The notes beneath the pieces were generated by a model. That model saw only the letters and a list, made by a program, of their open reading frames with translations. It had not been told where the DNA came from and made no database searches. Below, piece by piece: positions 22,366 to 22,487 of a DNA stretch of 22,487 nucleotides (position 1 is the stretch's first letter; each line of letters starts with the position of its first letter). The position numbers and the translations under genes are program-made. The stretch is from Solirubrobacteraceae bacterium (GTDB lineage: Bacteria; Actinomycetota; Thermoleophilia; Solirubrobacterales; Solirubrobacteraceae). The stretch lies in NCBI GenBank assembly GCA_016462625.1, contig JAEMSV010000063.1:1-22487 (forward strand), given 5' to 3'.

Positions 22366-22487
22366 ATGACCTCTCCCTCCCCTCGGGCGCTCACCCGCGC
22401 CCGCGTCGCCGCCGCCGGACTCGGCCTGCTGACCGCAGCCCTGGTCCCCGGCCTCGTCCAGCTACCGGCGTTCGCGAACGGCCCCAC
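22366..22487 (+). CDS. Exported protein, N-terminus only (signal peptide)
   Basis: An ATG at 22366 opens a frame that runs off the window after 40 codons. It begins MTSPSPRALTRARVAAAGLG, continues with a hydrophobic stretch (LLTAALVPGLVQL) and then PAFA followed by NGP. This is a standard Sec signal peptide with an AxA-type cleavage site after PAFA. GGGGCAGG immediately upstream is a plausible ribosome binding site. It is divergent from glgP. The mature protein lies outside the window, so its function cannot be stated. Confidence 0.7.
   Translation, partial: MTSPSPRALTRARVAAAGLGLLTAALVPGLVQLPAFANGP

Noticed and set aside
1..22487. CRISPR arrays, rRNA, transposases, integrases, toxin-antitoxin pairs or restriction genes
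   Set aside because: None is visible on either strand. The integration scar at the tRNA is inferred only from the duplicated tRNA sequence.

Overview
The window reads as chromosomal DNA of a high-GC actinobacterium, most likely Nocardioides or a near relative in the Propionibacteriales. The reasons are the strong G/C bias at third codon positions, many GTG and TTG starts, repeated leaderless promoters (a TAnnnT box 6-8 nt before the start codon), an M. tuberculosis-like order proA / small membrane gene / nadD / rsfS / histidine phosphatase, and intergenic palindromes of a kind I associate with Nocardioides. The genus is inferred, not proven.

Layout. 18-3863: redox and catabolic genes, namely an SDR oxidoreductase, a flavin monooxygenase of Baeyer-Villiger type, a dienelactone-hydrolase-like protein, and a convergent WYL regulator. 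4056-9088: signalling, with a membrane PAS histidine kinase, a convergent LuxR-type response regulator, an aldo/keto reductase, and a soluble PAS kinase of the NarX-like HisKA_3 type. 9214-10576: an accessory patch at a tRNA-Ala(GGC) gene, holding a truncated DUF6461-like gene, a near-perfect 32-bp palindrome between 12-bp direct repeats, and a broken copy of the tRNA. It looks like an integration scar, and no integrase is visible.

10662-14165: a housekeeping block with a GpgP-like phosphatase, rsfS, nadD, a 52-aa membrane protein and proA on the minus strand. A stand-alone LigD-type phosphoesterase domain diverges from a promoter box shared with proA. 14159-14290 is a nested intergenic palindrome with a strong 14-bp hairpin. 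14303-17390: etfA and etfB (electron transfer to the respiratory chain), a two-helix membrane protein and an enoyl-CoA hydratase, which together suggest acyl-CoA oxidation. 17431-22250: glgX and glgP facing each other, debranching and phosphorolysis of glycogen. The window ends in the signal peptide of an exported protein divergent from glgP.

Most of the window is ordinary core genome. The parts that deserve a second look are the tRNA-Ala scar with its palindrome and truncated DUF6461 gene, two tiny ORFs whose stop codons overlap the next start, the shared leaderless promoter of proA and the phosphoesterase, and the nested palindrome at 14159-14290. I found no CRISPR array, rRNA, insertion sequence, phage gene or recognisable defence system.
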